64,000 nucleotides of DNA, taken from positions 124,001 through 188,000 of the forward strand of contig QAYY01000001.1 of NCBI GenBank assembly GCA_003054665.1, written 5' to 3'. Position 1 is the stretch's first letter. The number at the start of each line of letters is the position of its first letter. The stretch is from Opitutaceae bacterium EW11 (GTDB lineage Bacteria > Verrucomicrobiota > Verrucomicrobiia > Opitutales > Opitutaceae). A program made the position numbers and the translations under genes. Positions 35,114 to 43,863 of this stretch are shown here, piece after piece. The notes beneath the pieces are model-generated. The model worked only from the letters and a program-made list of their open reading frames with translations. It was not told where the DNA came from and did not search any database.

Positions 35114-35892
35114 AGCCAGGCCCACACTTTCCAGACGTTCATTGCCAGCACGATGCCGCCGCAGGTCGAAATCGTGAGCAGCGTGGCCATCGTCCATCGG
35201 GAGATACCGGTGTTGATGTAGCCCTTCACCATGTCCGACACCGCGTTGATCAACGGCACGCCGGGCACGAGGAGCAGGACGCACGAGGCCATCGCGATCT
35301 TCGGCGTCTCGCCGAGCTTGTAGATCAGGCCTTGCGCGGCGACGGAGGTCGCGACGAAGGCGGTGACGAAAAAGTTGACCAGCGGACTGAAGTGCAGGTG
35401 CGCGAGTTGCTGGCGGGCGGCCATCGCCACGGCCGCCGCGACAAACGTGACGCCGCAACCCGTCCAGTCGGCTTTTCCAAGCCGGGCAAAACAGGCGCAG
35501 GACAATCCGATCAACACGACGACCAGCCAGCGCGGATATTTGTAGGGTTTGATCTCCTCGAGGCGGCTCATCGCCCGGGCGAGATCGAGTTGCCCCGCCT
35601 CGACCGAAAGCATCATGCGCTGCGTCTCGGTGACGACATGCATGTTGATACCGCGGTCTTCGTTCCTGCGAACGGTCGTGATGCAGTGCCCGCCCGAAAG
35701 CGTGGTGACGGTCAAGGCGTTCGCCATGATCGCGACTTCCACGCTGCCCACCCCGAGCGCAAGGCCCAGGCGGCGGATGACCGACTCCACCAGAGCGCTC
35801 TCCGCGCCGTGCTGCATGAGCAGCAAGCCCGATTGAATACACAAGCGGGTCACGTCGCGCTGTTCGGATTCGTCGAGTTCGGGCTTCGCCAT
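35110..35892 (-). CDS. Threonine/serine exporter, N-terminal-type subunit (ThrE_1/DUF1212)
   Basis: 260 residues from the ATG at 35892 (MAKPELDESEQRDVT). A soluble N-terminal region of about 115 residues (LLMQHGAESALVESVIRRLG, ALTVTTLSGGHCITTVRR) precedes five hydrophobic segments, among them WLVVVLIGLSCACFARLG, FFVTAFVATSVAAQGLIY and ASCVLLLVPGVPLINAVSDM. LVPGVPLINAVSD is the DUF1212/ThrE_1 signature. It partners the following small subunit. It lies 152 bases downstream of the last cobalamin gene on the same strand. A link to threonine-derived aminopropanol supply is possible but unproven. Confidence 0.85.
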   Translation of the reverse strand: MAKPELDESEQRDVTRLCIQSGLLLMQHGAESALVESVIRRLGLALGVGSVEVAIMANALTVTTLSGGHCITTVRRNEDRGINMHVVTETQRMMLSVEAGQLDLARAMSRLEEIKPYKYPRWLVVVLIGLSCACFARLGKADWTGCGVTFVAAAVAMAARQQLAHLHFSPLVNFFVTAFVATSVAAQGLIYKLGETPKIAMASCVLLLVPGVPLINAVSDMVKGYINTGISRWTMATLLTISTCGGIVLAMNVWKVWAWL

Positions 35893-36044
35893 TTCAGGCG
35901 GGCGAGGCTGCTCGAAATCCCGTCCAGCGCAAAGCGAAACATGCCCCCGCCGGCCACAAACCGCAGGGGGAGCCACTGCCGACTCGACAGGTCAACTCGC
36001 CCCTGCACTCGCCCTCGCGAGCGTCCCGTTCTCGTTCGCCCCGT

Positions 36045-36569
36045 TCAACGCGCCTCGACGACCTCGCCGTAGCCGATCTTGAGGTCGAACAACTCCGCGA
36101 GAGGCCGCTTTTCAGCCAGGCTCCGCCAAGCCCGAATCACTCCGGCATGCGTGACCAAGACGACATGCTTTTCCGGCCGGTCCAGCAGGTGATCTCGAAA
36201 CGCCCTCACCCGCTCCAGCATCTCGGGAACCGTTTCGCCCCCCGGGGGCCGCGCGCGCCAGGGATCGTTCATCCAGGCGTCGACGGCCGGGCCGCGCAGT
36301 TCTTCCCAAGGACGCCCCTCCCATTCTCCGAAATGCAGCTCGGCCAACCGCGGGTCCGTGGACACTTTCCGCCCCTTTCCCAATCTTTCCGCCAAGCGCA
36401 CGCAGCGACTCGCCGGGCTGCTCCAGATCGTCTCCGGCACGAACGGCAGCTTCAGCGCCACCGCGTGCGCCTCGGCGTCGAACGTCTTCGCCAACGGCAG
36501 ATCGCAACGTCCGTAGCAAAGACCGGCGTTTCCTTCGATATGCGTGTGCCGGACGAGGACAGCCTTCAT
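36045..36569 (-). CDS. cobC: Alpha-ribazole phosphatase (histidine phosphatase family)
   Basis: 174 residues from the ATG at 36569. The phosphohistidine motif reads MKAVLVRHTHIEG, with the catalytic RHT. YGRCDLPLAKTF, SSPASRCVRLAERLG, ELHFGEWEGRPWEEL and LVTHAGVIRAW with the second catalytic His follow, the layout of CobC. It removes phosphate from alpha-ribazole-5'-phosphate or adenosylcobalamin phosphate at the end of nucleotide-loop assembly. It overlaps cobS by four bases and is the last gene of the cobalamin unit. The family is broad, so the assignment rests largely on context. Confidence 0.88.
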   Translation of the reverse strand: MKAVLVRHTHIEGNAGLCYGRCDLPLAKTFDAEAHAVALKLPFVPETIWSSPASRCVRLAERLGKGRKVSTDPRLAELHFGEWEGRPWEELRGPAVDAWMNDPWRARPPGGETVPEMLERVRAFRDHLLDRPEKHVVLVTHAGVIRAWRSLAEKRPLAELFDLKIGYGEVVEAR

Positions 36570-37333
36570 CGCGTGAGTGACACGATCGCGATGGCCGACA
36601 GATAAAACGCAAGTTCGCTCACCTGCTGCGCCGCGCCGAGACAGTCGCCCGTGTAGCCGCCGATGCGCTGGCGATACCAGCGCACGAGCACCGAGCGCAC
36701 GAGCAGCACCGGCAACAACGCCCAAAGATAACGCCACGGCAGCAGCGCCATCGGTAGAACCGCAAACGCCATCGCCGCCGCCAGCCGGCCACCGCGAAGG
36801 TCGATTGCCAGGGGCTTCGACTTGCTCGCGTCCTGGCGCACGTAGGACAGCGAGGCCTGAAGGCTGATCGCCGCCCCCCGACTCACGGCGTGGCCGGCGA
36901 CGATCAACGCCGGCGCGCAAAACGGCGGCAGAGCCGCCACGCTCTGCCACTTGAGGCCGATGACGATCACGGCGCCGATGGCGCCGAACGCTCCGACCCG
37001 CGAGTCGCGCATGATCTCCAGCACGCGGTCCTTGGTATAGCCTCCGCCGAAACCGTCGCAGACGTCGGCGATCGCATCCTCGTGGAACGCGCCCGTGCAG
37101 AGCACCGTAGCGGCGAGGCTGATACCGCTCGCCACCAGCGGCGGCCAAACCAGCGACCCGAGCACCCAAGCCAGCGCGCCCACCCCGCCGACAAGCCAGC
37201 CCACCAGCGGAAAATACGCCGAGGACCGCTGCAGGTCGGCCGGATCCCAAGTCGCCGACGCGGGCACCGGCAAGCGGGTGAAAAACATCACCGCATGCCA
37301 GAAAGCCCGCAGTTCTCGAGCGACGCCGCTCAT
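36566..37333 (-). CDS. cobS: Adenosylcobinamide-GDP ribazoletransferase (cobalamin synthase)
   Basis: 255 residues from the ATG at 37333. It is a polytopic membrane enzyme that joins adenosylcobinamide-GDP to alpha-ribazole or its phosphate. Markers are FWHAVMFFTRLPVP near the N-terminus, SSAYFPLVGWLVGGVGAL, the metal-binding FHEDAIADVCDGFGGGYTKDR and RDSRVGAFGAIG, then QRIGGYTGDCLGAAQQVSEL near the C-terminus. All are classical CobS motifs. It overlaps cobT and cobC by four bases on each side, so expression is tightly coupled. Confidence 0.95.
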   Translation of the reverse strand: MSGVARELRAFWHAVMFFTRLPVPASATWDPADLQRSSAYFPLVGWLVGGVGALAWVLGSLVWPPLVASGISLAATVLCTGAFHEDAIADVCDGFGGGYTKDRVLEIMRDSRVGAFGAIGAVIVIGLKWQSVAALPPFCAPALIVAGHAVSRGAAISLQASLSYVRQDASKSKPLAIDLRGGRLAAAMAFAVLPMALLPWRYLWALLPVLLVRSVLVRWYRQRIGGYTGDCLGAAQQVSELAFYLSAIAIVSLTR

Positions 37334-38415
37334 GCCTTCAGCCCGTCCTCCACCTCGATGCCCGGGCTCGGCGCGCCTTTTTCGCTCACGCCGGCAGAGG
37401 CGAACGTCGCCATCTCTTCGAGGAACGTCACCGCCGACACGATCAGCGGCCAGGCGAGCGCCGCGCCCGTTCCCTCCCCGAGCCTGAGACCCAGGTCCAG
37501 GAGGGGCTCGCCTCCGAGGGCGGAGACGAGACGCGCGTGGCCGGTCTCGGCCGAGGCATGGGCAAACGCGGTGTAATCGAGCACCGCCGGACGCAACTTG
37601 GAGGCCACCAGCAGCGCCGAGGTCACGATGAAACCGTCGTTCACGATCAACATCCGGCGTGAGGCCGCTTCGAGCATGGCGCCGACCATCATCGCGATTT
37701 CGCAACCGCCGTAAGTCGCCAGCGCCGTGAGCGGATCGGCGATCTCGCCGTGCCGCGCGCGGACCCGCGACAGAACTTCGCGTTTCCGATCCAGCCCCGC
37801 CGGATCGTGCCCAGCGCCGCCGCCCACGCACGACGCGATCGGAAGGCCGAGGAGCGAACTCATCAGGAGAGAGGCCGCCGAGGTGTTGGCGATGCCCATT
37901 TCCCCAAAGAGCACGACGTTGGTGCCCGCGGCGTCGAGTTCGGCGACCACTCGTGCGCCCAGAGACAGACATTGCGAAACTTCGCCCGGGGTCAGCGCGG
38001 GTTCGTGCAGCATGTTGCGCGTGCCACGCCGCACCTTCAGCGAGCGCAGACTCGGATGGACCGGAAGATCGGAGGCCACGCCGGCGTCGACGATTGACAG
38101 CGCGAGCTTGTGCTGGCGGGAAAACACGTTGATGGCGGCACCTCCGCCGAGGAAGTTCAGCACCATCTGAGCAGTGACTTCCTGCGGGTACGGGCTCACG
38201 CCCTCGGCCGCGATCCCATGATCGCCGGCGAAGATCAAGACGGAGGGCGCACGCAGTTGCGGATACGCCGTTCCCTGGATCAGGCCGATCTTGATCGCGA
38301 GTCGCTCCAGGCGGCCCAGCGAGCCGAGCGGCTTCGTCTTCTGATCGATGCGCCCGCGGAGTTCGGGCTCGATGTCATGGGAAACGGGACGGATTTCTGG
38401 GATGATCCAGGTCAT
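37330..38415 (-). CDS. cobT: Nicotinate-nucleotide--dimethylbenzimidazole phosphoribosyltransferase
   Basis: 361 residues. CobT activates the lower-ligand base by transferring phosphoribose from nicotinate mononucleotide, giving alpha-ribazole phosphate. Motifs seen are IDQKTKPLGSLGRLE, IFAGDHGIAAEGVSPYPQEVT, FLGGGAAINVFSR, LFGEMGIANTSAAS and GGGAGHDPAGLDRK. Then come YGGCEIAMMVGAMLEAA, DGFIVTSALL and the catalytic glutamate region near RLGEGTGAALAWPL. No dimethylbenzimidazole synthase (bluB or bza) is in the window, so the base may come from elsewhere in the genome or the environment. Start 60 bases after cobU. Confidence 0.96.
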   Translation of the reverse strand: MTWIIPEIRPVSHDIEPELRGRIDQKTKPLGSLGRLERLAIKIGLIQGTAYPQLRAPSVLIFAGDHGIAAEGVSPYPQEVTAQMVLNFLGGGAAINVFSRQHKLALSIVDAGVASDLPVHPSLRSLKVRRGTRNMLHEPALTPGEVSQCLSLGARVVAELDAAGTNVVLFGEMGIANTSAASLLMSSLLGLPIASCVGGGAGHDPAGLDRKREVLSRVRARHGEIADPLTALATYGGCEIAMMVGAMLEAASRRMLIVNDGFIVTSALLVASKLRPAVLDYTAFAHASAETGHARLVSALGGEPLLDLGLRLGEGTGAALAWPLIVSAVTFLEEMATFASAGVSEKGAPSPGIEVEDGLKA

Positions 38416-38475
38416 AAAGGGAAAAGGGGCGGAATCCTTCCGGCGATCCGAGCGAGATCCTGTGTATCCGCGCGG

Positions 38476-38991
38476 TCATTTCAGCCTCACTCCGCATCCG
38501 GCCACCATGAGCCAGGCCTCGGTCGCGGCGGCCGCGGTCCGTTGTCCGATTGTGCCGGTCAGATCGCGGAATCGCCGCAGCACCGGCGATTCCGGGACGA
38601 GACTCCAGCCGACCTCGTTGCCGACCACGATCGTCGTCCACGGCGCGACGCCGAACGCGGCGAGTTGAGCCTCCCATTCCTCGACGACCGCTTGGTCCGA
38701 TTTGTCCAGCCGGTCCGAAACCCAGAGGGTCAGGCAGTCGAGCACCACGCAGCTCGGCGGCGGTCGCAGCTCGGCCAACGCGCCGGCCACGTCTTTCGGC
38801 GCCTCGAGGATGCGCCAACCCGGCCGTTCCGCGCGGTGTCGCCGCACGCGGTCGTCCATCTCGGGATCCGCACAGCTCGGACGATAGGTCGCGACGAACA
38901 CCACGGGCTCTTCAAACGTCTTCGCAAGTTCCACGGCTCTGCGGCTCTTTCCGCTGCGCACCGGCCCCGTGAGATAGACGATTTTTCCCAT
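38476..38991 (-). CDS. cobU: Adenosylcobinamide kinase/adenosylcobinamide-phosphate guanylyltransferase
   Basis: 171 residues from the ATG at 38991. The P-loop reads LTGPVRSGKSRRA. VFVATYRPS, RVRRHRAERPGW with the guanylylated-histidine region, VVLDCLTLWVSD, VGNEVGWSLVPES and RRFRDLTGTIGQRTAA follow in the order known for CobU. The enzyme phosphorylates adenosylcobinamide and then adds GMP from GTP. This is the salvage entry point for imported cobinamide. It lies four bases after the cbiB stop. Confidence 0.95.
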   Translation of the reverse strand: MGKIVYLTGPVRSGKSRRAVELAKTFEEPVVFVATYRPSCADPEMDDRVRRHRAERPGWRILEAPKDVAGALAELRPPPSCVVLDCLTLWVSDRLDKSDQAVVEEWEAQLAAFGVAPWTTIVVGNEVGWSLVPESPVLRRFRDLTGTIGQRTAAAATEAWLMVAGCGVRLK

Positions 38992-38995
38992 GGCG

Positions 38996-39922
38996 CTAGA
39001 GAGCGTGAAGCAACGTCCTGCCTGAGATCGCGAGAACCACCGCCACGAAACACACGGCATGGTTGATCGCGGCCACATAGCCAATCTCCTCGTCGCCGAT
39101 TTCGCGCGGGTTTGCGCCGATCCAGGGTTTATCCACCCGTTCGCCGTCATAGGTGTGCGGCCCGCCGAATCGGAGATCGAGAATGCCCGCGAGCGCCGCC
39201 TCGGGATACCCCGAGTTCGGGCTGTCGTGGGCGCTCCCATACCGAGCGATGAAGCGGAAGCTCCGCGGGCTGAGGCTCACGAGCGCCATCAGCGCCGCCG
39301 TCAGACGAGCGGGGAGGAGGTTGGCAGCGTCGTCGATCCTCGCGGCCGTTTTCCCAAACCAGTAATAGCGCTCGTCCTTGTGGCCGATCATCGAATCAAG
39401 CGTATTCACCATCTTGTAGGCCATCATCCCCGGCAGCCCGAGAAGCGCGTACCAGAAAAGCGGCGCCACCACGCCGTCGCTCAGATTCTCCGCCATCGTT
39501 TCGAACACCGCGGTTTTCACCTCCTGCACGCTCAGGTCCGCCGTGTCGCGGCCCACGATCCAGGAAAGCCGCCGACGCCCCGCCTCGAGGCTCAGGCGCA
39601 GGGCGGCGAATACCGCCCTGCCCTCGCGGACGAGCGTCTGGTTCGCGAGGGCGAAGAAGATGCCGCTGACCTCGAACGCGAGGCCGACCGCGGGGTGAAT
39701 GGCGGCGGCTAGCCGGCCGGCCGCGGCGAACAGAAAAAACACACCGAGGATCAGCGCCAGCGCCGACGCCAGTCCCTTCCAGAAACGCCCGCGCCCGCGG
39801 TTAAGTCGCGTATCGAACGTGTGGATCAGCCGTCCAAAGCCCACGATCGGGTGCGGCATCCATCTCGGGTCTCCGAGCAGGAGATCCAGTCCGTAGCCGA
39901 GCATGAGCGGGAGAGAGATCAT
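38996..39922 (-). CDS. cbiB: Adenosylcobinamide-phosphate synthase
   Basis: 308 residues from the ATG at 39922, chosen because it gives an ATGA overlap with the preceding cobD. A second ATG at 39937 would add five residues. A membrane protein with LGYGLDLLLGDPRWMPHPIV at the start, VKTAVFETMAENLSDGVVAPLFW, KMVNTLDSMIGHKDERY and GKTAARIDDAANLLPARLTA, then SPNSGYPEAALAGIL, all CbiB/CobD-family signatures. It attaches aminopropanol phosphate (or aminopropanol) to adenosylcobyric acid. The preceding gene supplies the aminopropanol phosphate. Confidence 0.95.
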   Translation of the reverse strand: MISLPLMLGYGLDLLLGDPRWMPHPIVGFGRLIHTFDTRLNRGRGRFWKGLASALALILGVFFLFAAAGRLAAAIHPAVGLAFEVSGIFFALANQTLVREGRAVFAALRLSLEAGRRRLSWIVGRDTADLSVQEVKTAVFETMAENLSDGVVAPLFWYALLGLPGMMAYKMVNTLDSMIGHKDERYYWFGKTAARIDDAANLLPARLTAALMALVSLSPRSFRFIARYGSAHDSPNSGYPEAALAGILDLRFGGPHTYDGERVDKPWIGANPREIGDEEIGYVAAINHAVCFVAVVLAISGRTLLHAL

Positions 39923-40947
39923 GCGCGCCTGCTCCATTCCGCTAAACCGTCGACCAGCCAGCGATCGGACTCGGGCCCTTGGGAAGCCACGCGGACGAAT
40001 CGCGCGTCCAGTCCGCGGAAGTTCGAAGCGTCGCGCACGAGCAGACCGTGCTTGTCCACCAGCCAGGATTTCAGCTCCGCGGAACAGGGCCGATCCCACC
40101 GGATGAGGAAGAAATGAGTCTCTCGCAACTCCGCCCGGCAGCGGTTTACCTCCCGCAACGCCAACGCAAGCCGCTGCGCGGCTTCGCGATTCTCGCTCGC
40201 CGGCGCTGCGGCATCGGCAGTCTCAGCGAGAAGAAACTTGCCCGCCTCGATCGCGAGCGCGTTCACGGTCCACGGCGCCAGGCCGTTCTTCAGACGCTCG
40301 ATGATCCGGGACGGGCCGACGACATATCCGAGCCGCAATCCCGGAATCGAGTACCGCTTCGTCAACGAGCGGATCAGCAGGATGTTCTTCCGCCGGACGA
40401 CATCGCCGGAACGCAGCTTCGGCAACGTGCAGGCGTCCTCATAGGCTGCATCCACGATATGGAGACAGTCGGGTGCGGCGTCGACGCGGGACAGGATTCG
40501 CTCCGCCGGCCAGGCATGTCCGGTCGGGTTGTTGGGACTGCAGAGCCACAAGAGCTCCGAAGCGGGCAGCGTCCCGTCGTCAAAACGCTCCAAGTCGGCG
40601 AACCGCAGTTCGTGCTCATGAATCCGGCAGGCGTCCTCGTACTCGGAAAACGTGGGCGTCGGCACGCAGGACACTCGCTGCCGAAACGCCTGGGCGATGA
40701 GGTGAATGGCCGCGCATGCGCCATTCGTCACCAGGACCTCCTCTGGCCGGACGTTCTCCGAATTCGCGATGTGCTCCGCCAGGCTCTCGGCGCAGGGCTC
40801 GGGATAGTTCGCCACGCAATCGAGGCGCGCAGCGAGATGCCGCTGCAAACGCTCCAGACGAACCGGATCGGCGACGACGTTGCTGCTGAAGTTCGCCCTC
40901 AGCCGCTTCGCAAAGCGGAAAACGTCGTCTCCGTGTCCGTGCAGCAT
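39919..40947 (-). CDS. cobD: Threonine-phosphate decarboxylase-like PLP enzyme
   Basis: 342 residues of the class I aminotransferase fold. The N-terminus MLHGHGDDVFRFA resembles the HGGD start of CobD. NYPEPCAESLAEHIA, VTNGACAAIHLIAQAF, LCSPNNPTGHAWP, VDAAYEDAC and the PLP-lysine motif RSLTKRYSIPGLRLGY follow, with a C-terminal FVRVASQGPESDRWL. CobD makes (R)-1-amino-2-propanol O-phosphate from threonine phosphate. Position directly before cbiB, with a four-base overlap, supports CobD rather than histidinol-phosphate aminotransferase, its close relative. A threonine kinase (pduX) is not seen here. Confidence 0.9.
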   Translation of the reverse strand: MLHGHGDDVFRFAKRLRANFSSNVVADPVRLERLQRHLAARLDCVANYPEPCAESLAEHIANSENVRPEEVLVTNGACAAIHLIAQAFRQRVSCVPTPTFSEYEDACRIHEHELRFADLERFDDGTLPASELLWLCSPNNPTGHAWPAERILSRVDAAPDCLHIVDAAYEDACTLPKLRSGDVVRRKNILLIRSLTKRYSIPGLRLGYVVGPSRIIERLKNGLAPWTVNALAIEAGKFLLAETADAAAPASENREAAQRLALALREVNRCRAELRETHFFLIRWDRPCSAELKSWLVDKHGLLVRDASNFRGLDARFVRVASQGPESDRWLVDGLAEWSRRA

Positions 40948-40954
40948 GGGAATG

Positions 40955-42409
40955 CTAGAGTCCGACGTAGCGCTTGATCGGTTCTAGGTTCACGTGCTGC
41001 TGCACGTGCTCCGCCATGGCGCGATAGATCTCCTGGCGGTGTTCGGCCCAGGTCACGGGATTCACGGTGTGGCCGCTCAACCCTGCGGCGCGCGAGACGC
41101 GGCCCCTCACTTCGGGCGCTTCGAACCAGCCGTGGAGGTAAGTTCCCCACACGTTCCCGCGGCAATGTCCCTCGGGCCGGTCGGTCTCCCCGTCGAAAAC
41201 GCGGTGCAGCGGTTCGCAGGCGCCGACCGCCCGGCTCCGCCCCATGTGAATCTCGTAGGCGCTCCAGCGGCGACCGTCGCATTCCGCCGTCACCTGGCGA
41301 ACGATCTTGTTGCGTTCGAAAACCGTCTCGACCGGCAGAAGCCCGAGTCCCGGCTCTTCCCCTGCGTCGCCAGCCACGCCGTCGCCGTCAGTGAGGCGCT
41401 CGCCCAGCATCTGAAACCCGCCGCAAAGACCGATCACGAGCACGCCCCGTCGCGAGGCGTTCGCGATTGCACGGTCGAGTCCGGTGGCACGAAGCCAGCG
41501 CAGATCCGCCAGCGTGTTCTTCGAGCCCGGCAGCACGATGACCCGGGCCTGGGCAAGCTGGTCGGAGGTGGAAACCCAGCTGACCCGCACGCCCTGATCC
41601 AGCCACCAGGGTTGGCAGTCGGTCAGGTTTGCCGCATGCGGAAACCGTATCCAGGCGATCAATTCACCCGTGCCGCGATCCTGGTCCGCCGCGGTGAGGC
41701 CGTCCTCCTCCTCCGGCTGCAGATCGCGGCGGAGGGGAACCGTGCCGAGCACGTCGAGGCCCGGAGCGTGCGGTTCCAACCAACGCTGGGGATCGGGAAA
41801 AAGCCGGATATCTCCGCGGAACCGGTTGACGATCGCGCCGAGACAGCGCGCCCGATCCGCCTCGGGAAGCAGCGCCCAAGTGCCGGCCAGCTGGGCGTAA
41901 ATCCCGCCGCGGTCGATGTCGCCCACCAGGACCCAGCGCCCGTCCAGATAGCGGATCGGCCGGAGGTTCACCAAGTCCCGTTCCATCAAGTTCAGCTCGA
42001 CCGGGCTCCCTGCGCCTTCGAGCACGAGGACGTCGCATCGGCTCTTCCACGCCTCCAATTCCTCCACGACCACCGACCAAAGCCGTTCGAAATTCGAGTA
42101 GTACTCCAGCGCCGCAAAATGCCCCTGGGCCTGTCCCCTGAGCACGAGCTGCGAACCGAGGCCGCCGCTCGGCTTGAGCAGGATCGGGTTCATCTCGGCC
42201 GAGGGCAGCAGCCCGCAGGCTTCCGCCTGGACGGCCTGTGCCCGGGCAATCTCTCCGCCGTCGAGCGTGGCGCCGGCGTTGTTGGACATGTTCTGCGCCT
42301 TGAACGGGGCGACGCGCACGCCCTGCCTCTTCAGCCAGGCGCAAAGCGCGATGGTCATCCAGGATTTGCCGGCGCTGGACGAAGTGCCGAGGACGGAAAG
42401 AGCCTTCAT
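40955..42409 (-). CDS. cobQ: Adenosylcobyric acid synthase (glutamine-hydrolysing)
   Basis: 484 residues from the ATG at 42409. The dethiobiotin-synthetase-like domain starts LSVLGTSSSAGKSWMT (P-loop) and shows PFKAQNMSNNAGA, AQAVQAEACGL, EMNPILLKPSG, VLEGAGSPVELNL and GDIDRGGIYAQL. The C-terminal class I amidotransferase domain has the nucleophile in IGLCGGFQMLG and histidine in WGTYLHGWFE. It amidates four side chains of adenosylcobyrinate a,c-diamide. A gap of 114 bases precedes it after cobO, the largest within the cobalamin unit. Seven bases separate it from cobD. Retention of cobQ without ring genes nearby suggests the cell also uses less-finished corrinoids, or that ring genes lie elsewhere. 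Confidence 0.95.
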   Translation of the reverse strand: MKALSVLGTSSSAGKSWMTIALCAWLKRQGVRVAPFKAQNMSNNAGATLDGGEIARAQAVQAEACGLLPSAEMNPILLKPSGGLGSQLVLRGQAQGHFAALEYYSNFERLWSVVVEELEAWKSRCDVLVLEGAGSPVELNLMERDLVNLRPIRYLDGRWVLVGDIDRGGIYAQLAGTWALLPEADRARCLGAIVNRFRGDIRLFPDPQRWLEPHAPGLDVLGTVPLRRDLQPEEEDGLTAADQDRGTGELIAWIRFPHAANLTDCQPWWLDQGVRVSWVSTSDQLAQARVIVLPGSKNTLADLRWLRATGLDRAIANASRRGVLVIGLCGGFQMLGERLTDGDGVAGDAGEEPGLGLLPVETVFERNKIVRQVTAECDGRRWSAYEIHMGRSRAVGACEPLHRVFDGETDRPEGHCRGNVWGTYLHGWFEAPEVRGRVSRAAGLSGHTVNPVTWAEHRQEIYRAMAEHVQQHVNLEPIKRYVGL

Positions 42410-42523
42410 GGGCGTGCGACGGTTCGTTGCAGGTTCGCTCGGCCGGCGGGCCGCTGCCCCGACGCCCCAACGATCCATTCGTGTCTGTCGCTCTCCATCG
42501 TCGCGTTCCGCGTACTCAGCGGT

Positions 42524-43132
42524 TCAATACTCGATGCCGAGCTGCGCCTTCACGCCGGCGTTGAACGGATGTTTGATCTCGCGCATCTCGGTCACAAGGT
42601 CGGCGAGTTCGATCAGCTCGGCCGGGGCGCCCCGTCCGGTGCACACCACATGGAGGTCGGCGCGCTTCGCCCGAAGCGCCGCGAGAACCTCGTCCTTCGG
42701 CAGGTAGTCGTAGCTGAGGACGACGTTGATCTCGTCGAGCAGCAGGAAATCGAGGTCGTCCGAACGCAGATAATCCAGCGCGAGATTCCAGCCGGAGCGG
42801 CAGCTGGCGATATCGGCCTCGCGATTCTGCGTCTCCCAGGTGAATCCGTCGCCGACGTGGTGCCAACTGAGGTTGGGGCCGCGGAGCAGTTTCGACACGG
42901 CATCCGAGCCGCTCTTGATGAACTGGATCACGACGCATTTTCCGCCGTGCGCGAGCATGCGGGTCATCATGCCGAAGGCCGCGGTGGTCTTGCCCTTGCC
43001 GTTGCCGGTGTGGACGACGATCAGGCCGCGCTTGTCCTTCGCCGCGCGCATTTTTGCGCGCATTTCCGCCTGGAGTTCCTGCATGGCTTGCCGGTGTTCG
43101 GTCTCGTTGGTGGCTTTGCGTGGATCGGTCAT
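42524..43132 (-). CDS. cobO: Cob(I)yrinic acid a,c-diamide adenosyltransferase
   Basis: 202 residues from the ATG at 43132. The nucleotide-binding loop is VVHTGNGKGKTTAAFG. VIQFIKSGSD, FTWETQNREAD, LLLDEINVVLSYDYL, VVCTGRGAPAELIELADLVTEM and KHPFNAGVKAQLGIEY follow; the last is the typical C-terminal tail of CobO/BtuR/CobA. It transfers the adenosyl group of ATP to cobalt(I). The N-terminal 30 charged residues are predicted helical. It overlaps btuD by four bases, coupling uptake to adenosylation. Confidence 0.96.
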   Translation of the reverse strand: MTDPRKATNETEHRQAMQELQAEMRAKMRAAKDKRGLIVVHTGNGKGKTTAAFGMMTRMLAHGGKCVVIQFIKSGSDAVSKLLRGPNLSWHHVGDGFTWETQNREADIASCRSGWNLALDYLRSDDLDFLLLDEINVVLSYDYLPKDEVLAALRAKRADLHVVCTGRGAPAELIELADLVTEMREIKHPFNAGVKAQLGIEY

Positions 43133-43863
43133 GGGAGTTCGAAAATAAGCCCGGAGCCGGTTCGTGCCCGGATTCCGAATACATCGTTGAGCAGCTCGGG
43201 GGTGAGGACCTCCTGCGGAGGACCCGCGGCGCGCAGCCGGCCCTGGTGCAGGACGACGATGATGTCCAGGCGGTACGCCGCGCGGAGTTCGTGGAGCGAA
43301 AACAACATCGTTTTCCCCTTCTCGGTGAGCCCCCGCGCAATCGACAGCACCTCGAGCACGTGGCGCGGATCGAGTTGGGCCAGCGGCTCGTCCCAGAGCT
43401 GCAGCGGGGCGCCGTTGGCCAGGGCTCGAGCGAGCAGCACGCGCTGGCGCTCGCCGCCGGAAAGCCGGTTCACCGGCCGGTGGGCGAGTTTGCTGAGATC
43501 GACGCGGGCGAGTGCTTCGTCCACGCCGTTTTCGTCGTCGCCCCAGGCATAGCGCCCCTGCGCCACGACGGAACGCACGCTGAAGCCGAACTCGAAACGA
43601 GCCTCCTGCGGCACCCAGTGTGTCATCCTCCCCCGCTCCATCACCGGGATCTCCTGCAGCGGACGCCCCGCCCAACGGATCGAACCCGGGCTGTGCAGCA
43701 GCCCCGCCGCTACCTGGAGCAACGTCGATTTTCCGGAGCCGTTCGGCCCGATCAGCCCAGCCAGCACACCGCGAGGCAGGCTCAGGGTCACCTCGCCCAA
43801 TCGGCCGGTCACGCTGGCCGCCGTGACTTCGAGGGCGTTCACGCCTGTCGTCTCAGCAGCCAT
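43129..43863 (-). CDS. btuD: Cobalamin ABC transporter ATP-binding protein
   Basis: 244 residues from the ATG at 43863. Walker A is IGPNGSGKSTLL, signature LSGGERQRVLLARAL, Walker B LQLWDEPLAQLDP and H-loop FSLHELRAAYRLD. This is the FepC/BtuD class that works with BtuC-type permeases. It overlaps the permease gene by 25 bases and cobO by four bases. Cobalamin or cobinamide as substrate is inferred from its place between btuC and cobO and from the upstream riboswitch. Confidence 0.92.
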   Translation of the reverse strand: MAAETTGVNALEVTAASVTGRLGEVTLSLPRGVLAGLIGPNGSGKSTLLQVAAGLLHSPGSIRWAGRPLQEIPVMERGRMTHWVPQEARFEFGFSVRSVVAQGRYAWGDDENGVDEALARVDLSKLAHRPVNRLSGGERQRVLLARALANGAPLQLWDEPLAQLDPRHVLEVLSIARGLTEKGKTMLFSLHELRAAYRLDIIVVLHQGRLRAAGPPQEVLTPELLNDVFGIRARTGSGLIFELP

